A stretch of 21,310 nt of DNA from Gryganskiella cystojenkinii (GCA_015852425.1 JAAAIG010000677.1:1-21310); one strand, 5' to 3'; counted from the first letter of the stretch, positions 8,738 to 19,812 are shown. The notes: generated from the letters alone by a model not told the origin. Numbers and translations: made by a program.

Positions 8738-10021
8738 GTGCGAAGACTAGACACATTAAGCAATGGGCATCTTCTCTACTCTCTGTGTGCAATCATAACC
8801 AAGACCATGCGTTACAAGAGGTCAAATGGCTCTTACTTCATGCAAAAGAACAAGCTGGCCAGCTAGGAGGAACGAGCGCAGATTCGAACAGGTTCTCAGA
8901 AATCAATGACTTTTCCGACTTCGAGATCAATCTCATGCATGGCTATGTCGAACAGCGAGTCCAAAGACGGAAGCCCCTTCAGTACATCCTAGGTAAATAG
9001 CAATACCCGTGTCGCAGTTTGATGCAAAAGGAGTGATTGAGCATACCTGGTATTAACAAACACTCTGCGGCTTCTTTATTCATCAGGGACGCAGCCGTTT
9101 ATGGATCTAGATGTTATTGTCCGTCCACCAACACTTATTCCAAGGTACGTCGTCGATGACCGCATTCTTTGAAAAAACACCTTACACGGGGCAACAGTGC
9201 CTCAATAACCTGAATTGATTGTTAACAAATATTTATGCCCGTTTCGCTCTGACAGATGGGAGACTGAGGAGTGGACGAGCAGATTAGCCAAGGTTCTCCG
9301 AACCTCTCTTCTAGACGGCTTCAACTCGAACGGTGGGACCTCTAATAGCGCTCGCAAGTCAAGAACAGAATGTAGACCAAGACCATTTAACATCCTAGAT
9401 CTGTGCACTGGATCCGGCTGTATCCCATTGGGATTAGCTTCCGCACTGCCATTGTCTTCGTCCAGCTTGTTCGGGGTCGACATTGACCCCAGGGCGGTCC
9501 AATTGGCACTGGAAAATGAAGTTAGGAATCGATCACTCCTTAACGAGAACTCGGTTCATTTTCTCCAAGCAGATTTGTTCGACTCTCAAGCCATCAATAC
9601 CTTCTTTACTTTATTGGGCATGCCTTCAGATCCACAGGTCGCTCAAACGAGGGATTCAAAGCTACAACAATCAGCGTACGACTTGGTTATATCAAATCCT
9701 CCGTATATTGCCCATTCCGAACATCACGAGCTAGAACCCGAAGTATCTCAATGGGAGGATCCCAAGGCATTGATGGCGGATGAGGAGGGGCTGGTATTTT
9801 ATCCTCGGATCGCGCAGCTGGCTAGTGAAATCCTGGGAGCGAGAACTCGGCGAAATGGACCCATTTTAGACAGAGTGATGATACCGGAGCTTGTTCTGGA
9901 AATCGGTGGCGATCACCAAGCGATGTCTGTAAGTGATGCTGTCCGCCAAGCTGGATTCACTCGTGTCGAGATATGGAAGGATCTGGCTGGTAAGGCGCGT
10001 TGTGTAGTAGGTGCTCGATGA
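8734..10021 (+). CDS. MTQ1: HemK/Mtq1-type release-factor glutamine N5-methyltransferase
   Basis: Predicted to methylate, with S-adenosylmethionine, the glutamine of the GGQ motif of class I release factors. The likely target is the mitochondrial factor, as for yeast Mtq1 and human HEMK1. Three exons (8734-8992, 9087-9144, 9256-10021) give 360 aa. The HemK N-terminal signature spans two splice junctions: PLQYILG joins GTQPFMDLDVIVRPPTLIPR, which joins WETEEW. Motif I of the Rossmann-type methyltransferase is DLCTGSGCIPLGLA (about residues 165-178), followed by GVDIDPRAVQLALEN. The substrate-binding NPPY is in DLVISNPPYIAHSEH. The C-terminal LVLEIGGDH fits the family. The PRPETE of bacterial PrmC reads PRWETE here. 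No clear mitochondrial presequence is visible. The gene starts only 95 nt after the F-box stop. Confidence 0.92.
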
Positions 10022-10049
10022 AAAATCACAATGCGTACACGAAACATAC

Positions 10050-10088
10050 AATTTTTATTTTATTTTTATTTTTATTTTTATTTTTTTA
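10050..10088. terminator. shared A/T-rich 3' region between convergent genes
   Basis: A (TTTTA)n-like tract lies between the methyltransferase stop (10021) and the RhoGAP stop (10095). On the minus strand it reads as several overlapping AATAAA/AAATAAAA elements just past the RhoGAP stop. It is the likely poly(A) signal region for that gene and possibly the downstream element for the opposing gene. With 73 nt between the stops, the two mRNAs very probably overlap tail-to-tail. Confidence 0.5.
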
Positions 10089-10094
10089 TGGACT

Positions 10095-13000
10095 CTATGG
10101 GAAATGTGTCATGTCAACATCAGGATTTGCTTGCTGTTGCTGAGGAGTTGCGGTGAGATGAAGAGATTGCGGATATGAGGTGGCAGATGACTGAGAAGAA
10201 GGCGGTGACTGAAGTTGCTGAGGAGTGGGGATAGCAGATTGGAGGAGAGAAGACCCTGCCTGAGAATCCTGATTAACCTTTTTCATTTGGAGCTGCTGTT
10301 GTTTTTGATGGAGCTGTTGCAATGTCTGATGCTGCTGAGGTTGATATGGTTGAGGTCGAAATTGCGTTGTAGGTTGATATGTGACTGGTTGTGGAGGGCC
10401 TACAGGAGAAACGTGAGATTGTAGCGGGGATGATGTTGCAGAAGAAGTTGAGGCCGGATCTGTGGAAGCTGGTGACTTTGACAAAGGTGTTGTCGGTATA
10501 CTGCCATTTCCAGACGGTGAGGCGAGACCAATAGCTGCAGGTCTAGCGTTATTTGCTCGTCTAGGAGGAGCGACCGGAGTACTGGATCCAATAGGCCCTT
10601 GACGCTGCTGCAATTGTTGTTGTTGTTGTTCTTGCTGATGATGCCGCTGCTGCTGTTGTTGAGGTGTTGATGATTGAAACTGAGGAGGAGGAGAGCCTGG
10701 CTGCGACTGAGATTGTTGATGTTGAGTAATGCTGGAGGGGGAAGGCTGCTCATGGGTGCTGCTGGTGGACGGTCTAGATGTCCCGTGGCTGCTGCTAGTC
10801 GACGGTCGAGTATTTCGTACAAATAGCTCCGAGGTATTGGTGATAAAGAACTCGACGGTCATATTCTTATAGGTCATATCCATGATCTCCTTGCTTGGAT
10901 CCGGATTGCGCATAAGGGTAGGGCCAAATACAACCGACAGATTCTTGGAATTCATTAGGTTGACCTTGTCCCGTTGCGTGACTCTATTCAGATGCTCCAG
11001 CAAGACTTTCAAGGTCTGGTAATACGCAAATGGCATGCGCTCCATCAGGTCCTTGAATGTCTGTATCTTGGTGTCGTTTTGGGGTAAGCTAATAGCCTCC
11101 ATGAATTCGGCGTAGAGGCCGTAGGGAATTAATGGCTCAGGCAAGCTGCGCAGGTATTGTTTTAAGACGGAGGTGATAGAACAAATGTCCTGGTAGACCT
11201 CAGTGTCGTTCAAATCCGGCTGCAGGCCTACGTCGTAGGCTTGCACCAGTTGTCGGGCCTCGGCTGCCATGCCAGATCTGCGATAAATACCCTCGACATC
11301 CAATCCTCGCTCATCCACGGCTTCGATACACTTTTCCACCACAAGCGGCACTGTTCTCTGTTCGCGCTCGAGTTGGTCCAGCAGGTCGTTGCCAAACATG
11401 ACTTGTTGGTTTGGCGGAAGTTGTGATGCACCATGGCTGCTTCCATGACCGCCCTCATTGAGATTACGGATACTGGCCGAGTCACTGTCTTTGTAAGATC
11501 CTGTACAGCTTGGTATTATCTCGTGCATGCACCTGCCGTGGACTTGAAATCCGCAGTCTACGAAGATCCAATCAAGAGAGTTGGCGTCAGTTCAGGAGCA
11601 TATTACAGCCAGTACTAGAGGTACAATTATTAATTCCAGTCTTACTTCGACATTTGTATTCACGACCCCAAATCTTGTCGTCGCAACCATCACACTGAGT
11701 CCGTCGGACGTAATTATGCTGAAAAAAGTTGTGCTGCTCCATGGACCGTTCACTCAAGGACCTTGTCTCGCTATTGCTGGAAAGTGACTTCGCTCCTAGT
11801 ACTAAACCATTGGCACTGGAAGAGTCTGACAAAAGTTGCCCTCCGCGGCTATGAGGCACTTCGAGGCTAGAACTCGGCGCTCCTTCGACAAGGAGTTTGC
11901 CAAACATAGCCCCAACACTTTTGACTGTGTTCGTGGTACCTTTCTTCCAGTTGAACTTTTTAGGGGTAACGACGTCCTCACCAAAAATATCCTCGCTTCT
12001 GTCTTCCTTCCGTGCCTTTTGAAGAGAATGCTCGTCGGGGTATCGTCCTCGATCTTCAGAGTGCGAGGAGGAAAAGGAATGAGTAGATTCACTGCTTCCA
12101 AGAACGTGCCCTACTTTAAGCTCATTTTGGTTGCCACCACTGTGCTGTCGCTGACGCCGTATCTTAGTCGCCATGAACGACTGTAGCATACCGTTGTTGG
12201 GAGTAGTCGCCTTTAGTTTGCCGTCCGATCGCCCCTGCATCTCTCTCATCATATCGTTGTTGATAGTCGACAGTTCCGCGTTGCGAACGCTCAATATCTG
12301 CATTTCGTCCAGTACGCCATCCCTTTGGGCGGCATACAGCTGGATATCGTGCTGCAGTTTCTCTTTTTCATCTTGTAGAGCCTTGACTTCCGTTTGATAC
12401 GCCTGCTTCATAAAGTCATGGCTCGTGCTGAAACGAGGGTTAGGCGCAAGGGTGAGCGCCGGGTTATCCTTGGCGTTGTCCGCACCCGTTCTACATTGCA
12501 GAATAAAAGATTGGGTAAGCGATCGGGTGAGCACTCGTCCCTATCTTTGTGGTTGAATAGGCATTATGTAGCTACCTTAATTCCTCCTGCATCGCCTCCA
12601 GATCCATAACCAGCAGATCTTTTTCAATATGCAATTCTCTTATGGACTTTTCAAGAGCGGTATGTTCTTGCGTCAGCCTTTTGGTCTTTTCGAGCAAAAG
12701 CCCATATTCCTGTTGTTGGGTTCCATGAAGCAGCGGGCTTAGAGGGTTGTACTTTGCGAGCTCCATGCGCAGCTCTTTGATCATTGAATACGCTTCTGCT
12801 AAGATTGAGGTATCATGCTAATAAACGGAACAAAGTTAAAAAACAGCCACTTAATATTAGAAATTGGGTATTCTGTCCCTCTTTGTTTACCTCTGACTGC
12901 TCAATGGTAGAGCGGGGTATTGATTCAAAAAGCCGGCTCTGGGTGCCTTTGAGCCGAGCAATTCCAGATGGTTCTGGGCTCTCTGACATTGTTCGAACCC

Positions 13001-14577
13001 CATCTACAGGACTGGAGCGATCGCTGGCAGCTGCGGAAGAGGTGCTGGTGCGACCGACACTTGTATGAGAGGAATTAACGTCGAGAGCTTTGACGTCGGC
13101 GTCTTTCCCTGGTGACACAGATCCATTGGTTGTCGCATCCTTGGCAACTGTGTCAGAGTCTCCAAGCATGTCACCGAGATCGAAGCTGCTTGTGGAGGCA
13201 TCGTCGAGTCCGAAGATCAATGGAGGCAAAAATGGTGGACCAGTATCAACGACAGGCAGTCCTTGGCCACCTTTTAAGTTAGCACGCGGCAGTGGCGAAA
13301 CCTTGTTCGTTTTTTGGATGCCACTGTAGTCCGGCCGCGACGTCTTTGAAAATGGCAACCTGGGCATATCTGTGATTGTATTGTCATGCAGCAGTGGGTT
13401 GTTGGAAGCAGTGGGGTAAGGCTGGTTTTGATCCTGTTGAGGAGAAGGCTGCTGCTGTGAAGCTTGCTGCTGAAGAAATGGCTGTGGGCCAGTCCAGTTG
13501 TATTCTGCAGGTAAGGCTCGTTTCTACAGAGTGGAGTGAGGACAAGACGGGTGGGACGGTTAGACAATGGGGATCAGGAAAGGGAAAGAGTGCAAAAAAG
13601 AGGAGAAAGTAAAAAATGTCGTCTTGAGCTGTTGATTCGATTCACTGATGAGTCCTTCTTGTCTGTCTGTTTGTCGATCGAACCTGAGCAATCATATCCC
13701 TCCTAGTAAGTGTCAGACACGCCTTTTCTCGCATTCGAACTATCTTCCTCATTTCCTCGCTCACTTCCCTCGCTCTTCCAACCTCCTGTTCAGTCCACGG
13801 CGTTCGATCCTGACGGGTATTGATGTAACAGGGAGTCTAAGACGATAAGACGATAGTGCCAGAATCAGAATCAGCATAGTACTGCTCACTCACCTCGCCT
13901 TCAGGGATAGTTGGCAATAGCTTTTCCATCATGCGTTCGGCCCGATCCATTCGCTCGCGTTCCTCGCGCTGTCGTTTCGCCTCTTTGCGCTCCTGGTGGC
14001 AGTTCATGCAGTATATACCCTGCGAGGTCTTTGCAAAGACAAGGTCATCGATCTTGGATGCACACTGAATACATCGAAAGCAGTCTGCATGGTATGCCTC
14101 GTCACCTTTTGGACAGAATGATTAATAACGGATTAGCAAAGGAATTAATGACCATTACCTGTCCACAGAGGCAGATGAGAAAAAAAGAGCAAGAGCTTTT
14201 ATACCTGTCATGATGGCCTCGTCCAAGATGGGTTGCCGGCAGGAATGACAGTTGTAGGAGCATTGTTCGCAGATGGGGCTTCCGTCCGATAACAGGAGTA
14301 GATTGCTGTCACATTCGACTCTGTTCTTGCACTTTGCACAGCGAAAACTAAAAGACGCATTCACCCAACGAAAGAAAAGGAATCTCTGTTAGCAATGCAG
14401 AGGACAAAGTCCATCAGATATGGTTTTGCAAGGATGAACATAGGACGAGCTGTCAGTCGTCGTATGGCTGGGGACTTGCCATTGAACATGCCAAAGACCT
14501 TCGCCAAAGGCGACTACGCTGCCTTCTTCTATTGAGCGATGGCATCCAAGGCAGACCGGATCCTGATCTTCATCCAT
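10095..14577 (-). CDS. LIM-LIM-coiled coil-C1-RhoGAP protein (Rga1-like)
   Basis: GTPase-activating protein for Rho/Cdc42-type GTPases, acting in polarity and cell-wall signalling. Exons in order: 14577-14480, 14347-14205, 14105-13894, 13523-12891, 12817-12576, 12490-11646, 11557-10095; about 1211 aa. LIM1 starts at Cys9 (CLGC, then HVQCFRC). LIM2 follows at about residues 60-116 (CHSC, HADCFRC, CMNC). A long S/P-rich linker leads to a coiled coil at about 363-480. The C1 zinc finger at about 696-745 (HNFFQ, CDGC, CRNC, HGRC) is completed only by splicing. The RhoGAP domain is at about 780-965 with arginine finger Arg817 in GIYRRSG, LKQYLRSLPEPLIP and NLSVVFGPTL. The tail is Q/S/P-rich. Intron 1 is GC-AG. 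The intron at 13524-13893 (370 nt) is unusually long and could hide a small exon; its acceptor keeps frame. Confidence 0.92.
10604..10662 (-). repeat. CAG/CAA repeat encoding polyglutamine
   Basis: An imperfect run of CAA, CAG, CAT and GAA codons (minus strand) encodes Q/H-rich runs such as QQQQQRHHQQEQQQQQLQQ in the tail of the RhoGAP protein, after the catalytic domain. Interruptions suggest moderate rather than high instability. Smaller Q-rich stretches recur at about 10140-10330, and on the other side of the protein at about 13440-13470. Confidence 0.8.
14348..14479 (-). other. GC-AG intron in the RhoGAP gene
   Basis: Exon 1 ends with TG at 14481-14480, followed by the donor GCAAGT. The acceptor is TTTTAG at 14353-14348. 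Joining TG to the next exon's first T restores a Cys codon and produces HVQCFRC, the exact His-x2-Cys-x2-Cys of a LIM domain. No GT donor nearby gives this. The 132-nt intron is therefore best read as the minor GC-AG class with a strong donor consensus. Confidence 0.88.
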
Positions 14578-14793
14578 GTGAAAGGAGCGAACAGGAGCGC
14601 GCTAGCTGAAGCTGGCAGTTATGAAGCGAGGACGATTGAGCCAACAGTTGAGCGTTTTGGTTTGGGGGATATAACCACAATAATATTAAAAAAGAAACGA
14701 AAAAGCTGGACTGTTGCGCCGAGAAATAAAAGGGAAAGAAGGTGGAAGAAAAAGAGCGGAAGTCGGAATCCAGCTTTGCAATGTCGTCGTTGA

Positions 14794-14866
14794 GATGACG
14801 ATGAAGACGATGAGGATGAGGATGATGATGGGGATGAGGATGAGGATGATAATGATAATGAATGAT
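14794..14866 (+). repeat. GATGAG/GATGAT microsatellite
   Basis: About 73 nt consist almost entirely of imperfect trinucleotide and hexanucleotide GAT, GAG, GAC and AAT units. It lies in non-coding DNA between two divergent genes. Purine content is high on the plus strand, in contrast to the CT-rich tract 400 nt further right. Confidence 0.85.
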
Positions 14867-15257
14867 GCGTCTGTTCGTATTTTAAATATACCTGCTTCAG
14901 ATACGCACGGCAGGGGTGTGTCAGAGAAATGAAATTTGAATGGAACGTCGTGCAACACTGACAGAGCCCGCTGTCTCGCAGTTGGCGCCTGGAAGGGTCG
15001 CTGAGTAGTCACGTGTATTATTTCTACATGATGAGCTGGGAGTCGAGAGGAAAGAGAGTGTCACTCCTCCGTTGCCTCACTGCGATTGCCAGTTGGGGAT
15101 CAGTGCTTTCGGTCACTCCCCAAAAAAATAGCACAAATAAAAGCTCAGGCCACACATCACCGCCAATCACCGATCTCGAACAAGCTCGCACACGATCCTG
15201 TGAGGGCGGCGTGTTTTGTTGATTTTTGTTAAGGAGATTCTGTGGCCTGACTTCCTC

Positions 15258-15480
15258 TTTCATCCCCATGTGCTTCCTCCATTGCGCATTCTCTCTTTCT
15301 TCTTTAGCCCCTTTCGACTCCCCCCCCTTCTCTTTCTCTCTCGCACACACACTCTCACTCTCCCTGTCTTCCTCCCCTCTTCCCGATTCTCATCCTCAAT
15401 CACCTTGTCCCATTCACCCTCTTCTTTTTTCCTCTCTACATCCAACTATCTTCGTTTTACACTCCAAACCGTCGCTTAGA
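15258..15480 (+). promoter_or_regulatory. long CT-rich, strand-asymmetric tract
   Basis: Over about 220 nt the plus strand is mostly C and T with few purines, broken by a run of Cs at about 15330 and a CA repeat at about 15345-15353. Pyrimidine tracts before the transcription start are a known feature of strong filamentous fungal promoters, so it probably belongs to the GRAM-VASt gene starting at 15726. The role is inferred. Confidence 0.45.
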
Positions 15481-15725
15481 TCCTTTGCAGCTTGCCCCCG
15501 CACTCTCTCTATTACTCACCTTGGGCCAAAAAAAAAAAGAAATAGTATGTAATTACACTGTAATAGCATCACCGTGTACAAAAAGTTATATCTGCGATCA
15601 TCGCCCTTTCGCTTTTTTTCTCCACTCCTCCTGATCGCCCTGAATCTTCTTAAAATTGATCAGATTTTATCAAGGACCTGTAAAGACGGTTGACTGGAGC
15701 CTACCAAGGACCAGCAAAGGGAGCT

Positions 15726-18700
15726 ATGCAACCTCGAGCGCCTGTTCAATGTGCGCTGCAACAAACGGATCCTGATGCATCTATGGACTACCAGGGTGAG
15801 TAAATTGTTTACAGACACTGAAAGTGCTTTCTGCCACTATTATTAATCGCGCCAATTCTCCCTAGGTATCGCACGAGAAGAATTAGAAGACGTACCCCCA
15901 CAAGAGACATCGCCCGATATCGCCATATGCTCCTCTCCACCATCTCTCGACATGACTCACATTTCGCTCCCAACGTCTTATCGGCGATTCAGGCAATCAT
16001 TCCCAGAACTGGCAGACTCGGTCGATATCCGTACCCTCCTTGGGCCACCAGGACTCACGACTCCACCACACACGCCACCGGAGAACCTGTCCATAACGTC
16101 TTCGAGTACTTTTGACAGCGTATCCTCACGTTCGAATGCTCCTTACTCTCTACCCGCTTCTATGGGTGTATTCCTTGACTTCGGGTGCACACTAAGGCGA
16201 GATATCAATTGTCAAGGAACTCTCTTCCTTACAGCTACGCACATATGTTTCTTGGGCAGGTTCCAAGCCAGGACGGCCCGTTTACGTGTTAAATATCAAG
16301 ACCTATTGAAAGTTGAGCTGGACAAAACTACAAGCGGACTAAGACTGCAAGTATATGATCCACGGACATGCGGGCAGGAGGGTAGCATCACTCCGACGTC
16401 GTCATCACAAGCGACAGCAACAACGGAGTATCTTTTGGATGGCTTTGCAGATCGAGATTTGGCCTTCGTCTCCATAGTCCGAAACCAACGGCGCGCAGGC
16501 CGTGAGAATAACGATGCTACTGATCAGCAAAGAATGTCACTGAAATTCGACGCAGGTACAACTCAGGAACCCGTATTGTATTGGGATGTTGCAGAGGAAG
16601 AAGGATATAGCTCAGAAGAACACACATCCTCACCGTCCGTACTTGGAACGGATGCTAGATTCGATCGCAGAACTCACACTCGATGGCCCACCGCTACAAG
16701 CACGACTGGCATATCTTCACAGAACAGCCCTTATTCTGGACGCACTGAGCATGCATCCGCCGTCGCATCGCCTATACCCATACAACCTTCATCGTCATCG
16801 AATCCGACACCAATTCGTGCCCTCAAATCGCCTACTCCACCCCCCTCACTTCTTTCACGATCCGTTGCTACCACCAAGGTGTCTCGCTCCTCTTCAACAG
16901 TGCACGGGACTGCTACGCTTGGATATAAGCGGGGCTTGACATTACACATTCAGGAGGAGAACCAAGAAGAGTTGTTTGGGGTGACGGAAGCGCCAAAGGT
17001 CGAAGCGTTGAATTCGACACCGATCTTTGGAGTTCCAGCGATGAGGCGCTCCCATTCCAGTCATATTCCACAACACCGACAGGATGCAGGCGCTGTATAC
17101 CAACCAGTCTCATCATCGTTTGGCGCTCAATCTCCAAATCCATGGCCACAATTCCATTCACGTGCGCGGAGGTCAGAAGAGAGTGAGAATCGTCCTGTTC
17201 AGTGTGGTTGCGAAAGGCACTACAGACATGCTATTTTGTCGACCATTGTCCCGCTGGAACCACAAGAGTGTTTCGAGATTCTCTTTGGCGGCGAGGGTCA
17301 AGGTGTTGGAAATTCACTCTGTGTTAGCACACGGGGTGCTGCCAAAGACATCTCAGTCGGTCCATGGCTATCAAGTATGATGGAACAATCGCCTTCTGAC
17401 TCAAAGTCTGTGGAGTGGGATAACAAGGAGCGTCAACTTGAATACACTGTCACTGTCAAGATTCCGATGTGTACGTCTGTAGTTCTACCTCTCAATCACG
17501 ATATTGGACTTGGCGTAACACTGTTTTGCTAATTGTCTTTTCGACTTCTTGGTGTCTCTTACTTTAGTGGCGAAAACCTTGACTCTTTGTTCAGAAACTC
17601 AAAGAGTTATCCAGTACAGCACAAATGTTATCCGCGTTATCTCTGAATCCCGCACACCACATTTGCCTTATGGCGAACAGCACTCAACACTGGACCAAAT
17701 CTGCATGACTCTTGAATCCTGTGGGTACACTCGAATCAAATGTTTTACAGAAGTGAGTTTCAAGAAATCCGTCTTTTGGAGCAGTACAATCGAAACTGGC
17801 GCATTAGAGGCATCCAGTCAGTTCTATAAGGAAATCATTCGGAGTCTTGTTGAGATCGTGGATGACTCAATGTCAAGTCGTCAAGTCAACCAAATAGATG
17901 TTGTCAATGGGACAGCTGTAAAGATGAGAAACAAGTCCATGGCCGTGTCATCTGTAGATTGTGCAACAACCTGCATGGATCCGGATCCTGGTTGTGCTTT
18001 GGACAAAGAGGAAATTGAGCCAGTTATCTCCAGCAATACACAAAGCAGCCGACCAGTAGCAATTTTCAGTCCCGCAAGATCTCTTCTGTCTCAACAGCAC
18101 CTACGTAACCCTCCCAGTGCACTGAGGGGAAGCTGTACACCTATGCTGGAAACAACGGCCCTGACCAGTGAACCATCACTAGCTCTTACGTCAGTCTCAG
18201 AAGTGAATCCAAACAGACCCATTAGAGCATTTTTCCAAGCCATACTTCCATCTTTAGTCAAGGCATCGCGCCAGATGCAGCCCTTCCGACGTGTAAAGGC
18301 ACCTACCAATGGTTCAGGACCCCTTACTGCTGCTGTTGATCTATGGGATGGAGTGATCAGGATCGGTTTGGGTGCAGTCACTCTACCTCCAGAATCACAG
18401 GAAACAATCTCGGTTGTAGCATCTATCAAAGAGGAAACCACTGTGGATGGACAGAAAAATGAGGCGGCAGTAGCTGCAAGAGTGATTGAAGACGTACAAG
18501 ACAGCACTGATACCATGGAACACCCCTTCTCTGGGCTTACAACAAAGCAACCAACAGTAAGGTTCAGACCAAGGACAGTTGTTACAATTGTCTTTATCCT
18601 TGCTGTTCTCTTGTCTGCTCTCAATGTCTGGCAACTTTTAAAAGCTGTGTCTTCAATGGCGCAACTGATTCAGAGGAACAATATTGATCATGACCAGGCC

Positions 18701-18871
18701 AGAGCTGTAGAATCAAGAATAGTAGCCCACACACTACAACGCCCTCAGAGCACAGAGCGATTAGGGCCACCCCCTCCAGTACTCTCCCAGGCACATGATC
18801 TGCAACGTGAAATTGCAAACCTCATTTACCTGCTGGATATCATGCAACATCACCCACCATATACCCATTAA
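15726..18871 (+). CDS. GRAM and VASt domain sterol-transfer protein (Lam/GRAMD1 family)
   Basis: Predicted ER-anchored lipid transfer protein of the Ysp/Lam family, which moves sterol between ER and plasma or other membranes at contact sites. Exons 15726-15795, 15866-17470 and 17568-18871 give 992 aa. The GRAM domain lies at about residues 119-215 (CTLRRDINCQGTLFLTATH, ICFLGRF, then DRDLAFVSIVRNQRR). Before it, RRFRQSFPEL matches the usual lead-in but is separated from the domain by a Thr/Pro/Ser-rich insert. A disordered S/P/T-rich linker (about 220-470) follows. The VASt (StART-like) domain is at about 479-658 (ILSTIVPLEPQECFEILFGG through CFTEVSFKKSVFWSSTIE and YKEIIRSLVEIV) and is rebuilt across the second intron. 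A single TM helix lies at about 896-917 (TIVFILAVLLSALNVWQLL) with a roughly 75-residue helical tail. Only one VASt domain is present, as in animal GRAMD1 and some yeast Lam proteins. Confidence 0.92.
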
Positions 18872-19589
18872 TTAAGATTAATCTATTCTGCACAACAGAG
18901 AGAGAGAGAAGCTTGAGGTTTTGTGCTGCTAGATGAATGAAATGAATATGAATGGCCAAATGAAAGACACCTTATTCACATTGTCATGCAGTATGTGCCC
19001 TGGAGATATGTGTCAAGGACTCACATGCAGATTTGAGTATGGAGTGTAAAAAGGAGGTTATATTGATTAAGGTAAACAAGGCGTGAACAGGCAAGAGAAC
19101 TAGACTAGGTGAATGAATATGTTAATGCAGACTGAAGAGAGAAGACAGGGTCAGAGGCAGAGGCTACTTATATGAGAAAGACACTGGTGCTAATCTTTAC
19201 AAGTCGATGGTGTGAAACAGGGTATACAAGGTGCCAGTATACAAGTTCATGATGGATAGGCATTCCTGACTGGATCTCAGATATCGATCTGAGCTGGATT
19301 ATGGAACCAGAGTGCAAGGATAGAGTCCCAAAGAGGATGACGAGGGAAAGACCAGAAAGGCGTCAAACACATTAAAGGTGCAATGAGAGCGGAGTTGGGG
19401 TTATGTCATGAACCAGGACTAGGTCAAGGCAAGATGACCTTTCCAAGTCTGGGTCGAGGGAGGAGGGTACAAGGGGTTTGTGTATGTGTAGAGGGAAAAG
19501 GGGTCAAGGTGGTAAAGGATTATATTCAAGGCAGGGGCTGGGGACAGAGGTTCAAGGTGATGACGAAGTATTATTGAAGATTACAAGAT
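18872..19589. other. non-coding spacer, possibly including the far part of an LTR
   Basis: After the GRAM-VASt stop there is an (AG)n run (about 18898-18911) and then purine-rich DNA with many AAGG and AGGTCAAGG-like words. I find no coding frame with natural codon use. The 3' part of the minus-strand LTR described at 19590-19800 must end somewhere in this stretch, but I cannot fix its terminal CA or a target-site duplication because no second LTR is in the window. Confidence 0.45.
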
Positions 19590-19800
19590 TACTAGGTAAG
19601 GAACTAAACTAAGATGGGTCAAGGCTCTATTTATGCTATCTTGTGGGAGATTGGCTGCACCAGTCAATCGAGGTTGCTCATGTGGGAAATGTGGCAGTAC
19701 AGCCAAATTGGGACATGCTTTAATCATTTCGCTTGACCTGTTGCAACAGTGGTACAAAGGCATGACTAATGGTGGCAATGCAGGGTCATTGGATGCGACA
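19590..19800 (-). mobile_element. U3 part of a retrotransposon LTR (right boundary only)
   Basis: Reading the minus strand, a TG at 19800-19799 follows a polypurine tract and opens TGTCGCATCC, as expected for the 5' end of a 3' LTR. An ATAAATA (19634-19628) about 170 nt in would be its promoter TATA box, so transcription would start near 19600. The upstream reading frame ends 12 nt inside the LTR, which is common in Ty3/gypsy elements. The far LTR end is unresolved, so only the U3 portion is marked. Confidence 0.5.
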
Positions 19801-19801
19801 A

Positions 19802-19812
19802 TCCTCCCCTCT
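19802..19812 (-). other. polypurine tract (plus-strand primer site)
   Basis: On the minus strand the tract reads AGAGGGGAGGA and sits immediately before the TG of the putative LTR. This position and composition are those of a retrotransposon polypurine tract. It is also coding, within the last residues of the polyprotein frame. Confidence 0.55.

Larger units (their letters stand above)
14578..15725. promoter_or_regulatory. divergent intergenic/promoter region
   Basis: These 1148 nt lie between the start codons of the minus-strand RhoGAP gene and the plus-strand GRAM-VASt gene, so both promoters must lie here. It holds a GATGAG microsatellite, a long CT-rich tract on the plus strand (about 15258-15480, with a run of Cs and a CACACACAC run), and short A-runs. 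ORFs in the CT-rich stretch are low-complexity artefacts. A GTATGT at about 15547 and a polypyrimidine-preceded AG near 15662 could bound a 5' UTR intron of the right-hand gene; this is not provable from sequence alone. Confidence 0.6.

Noticed and set aside
15216..15552. Overlapping ORFs of 60-108 codons on both strands
   Set aside because: They are produced by the CT-rich tract, with Ser/Pro/Leu/Phe-only or Arg/Glu/Lys-only products, and sit in a promoter region.
19383..19577. Plus-strand ORF of 64 codons in the spacer
   Set aside because: Gly/Arg/Lys-rich product from purine-rich non-coding DNA, probably within or beside the LTR; no family features.
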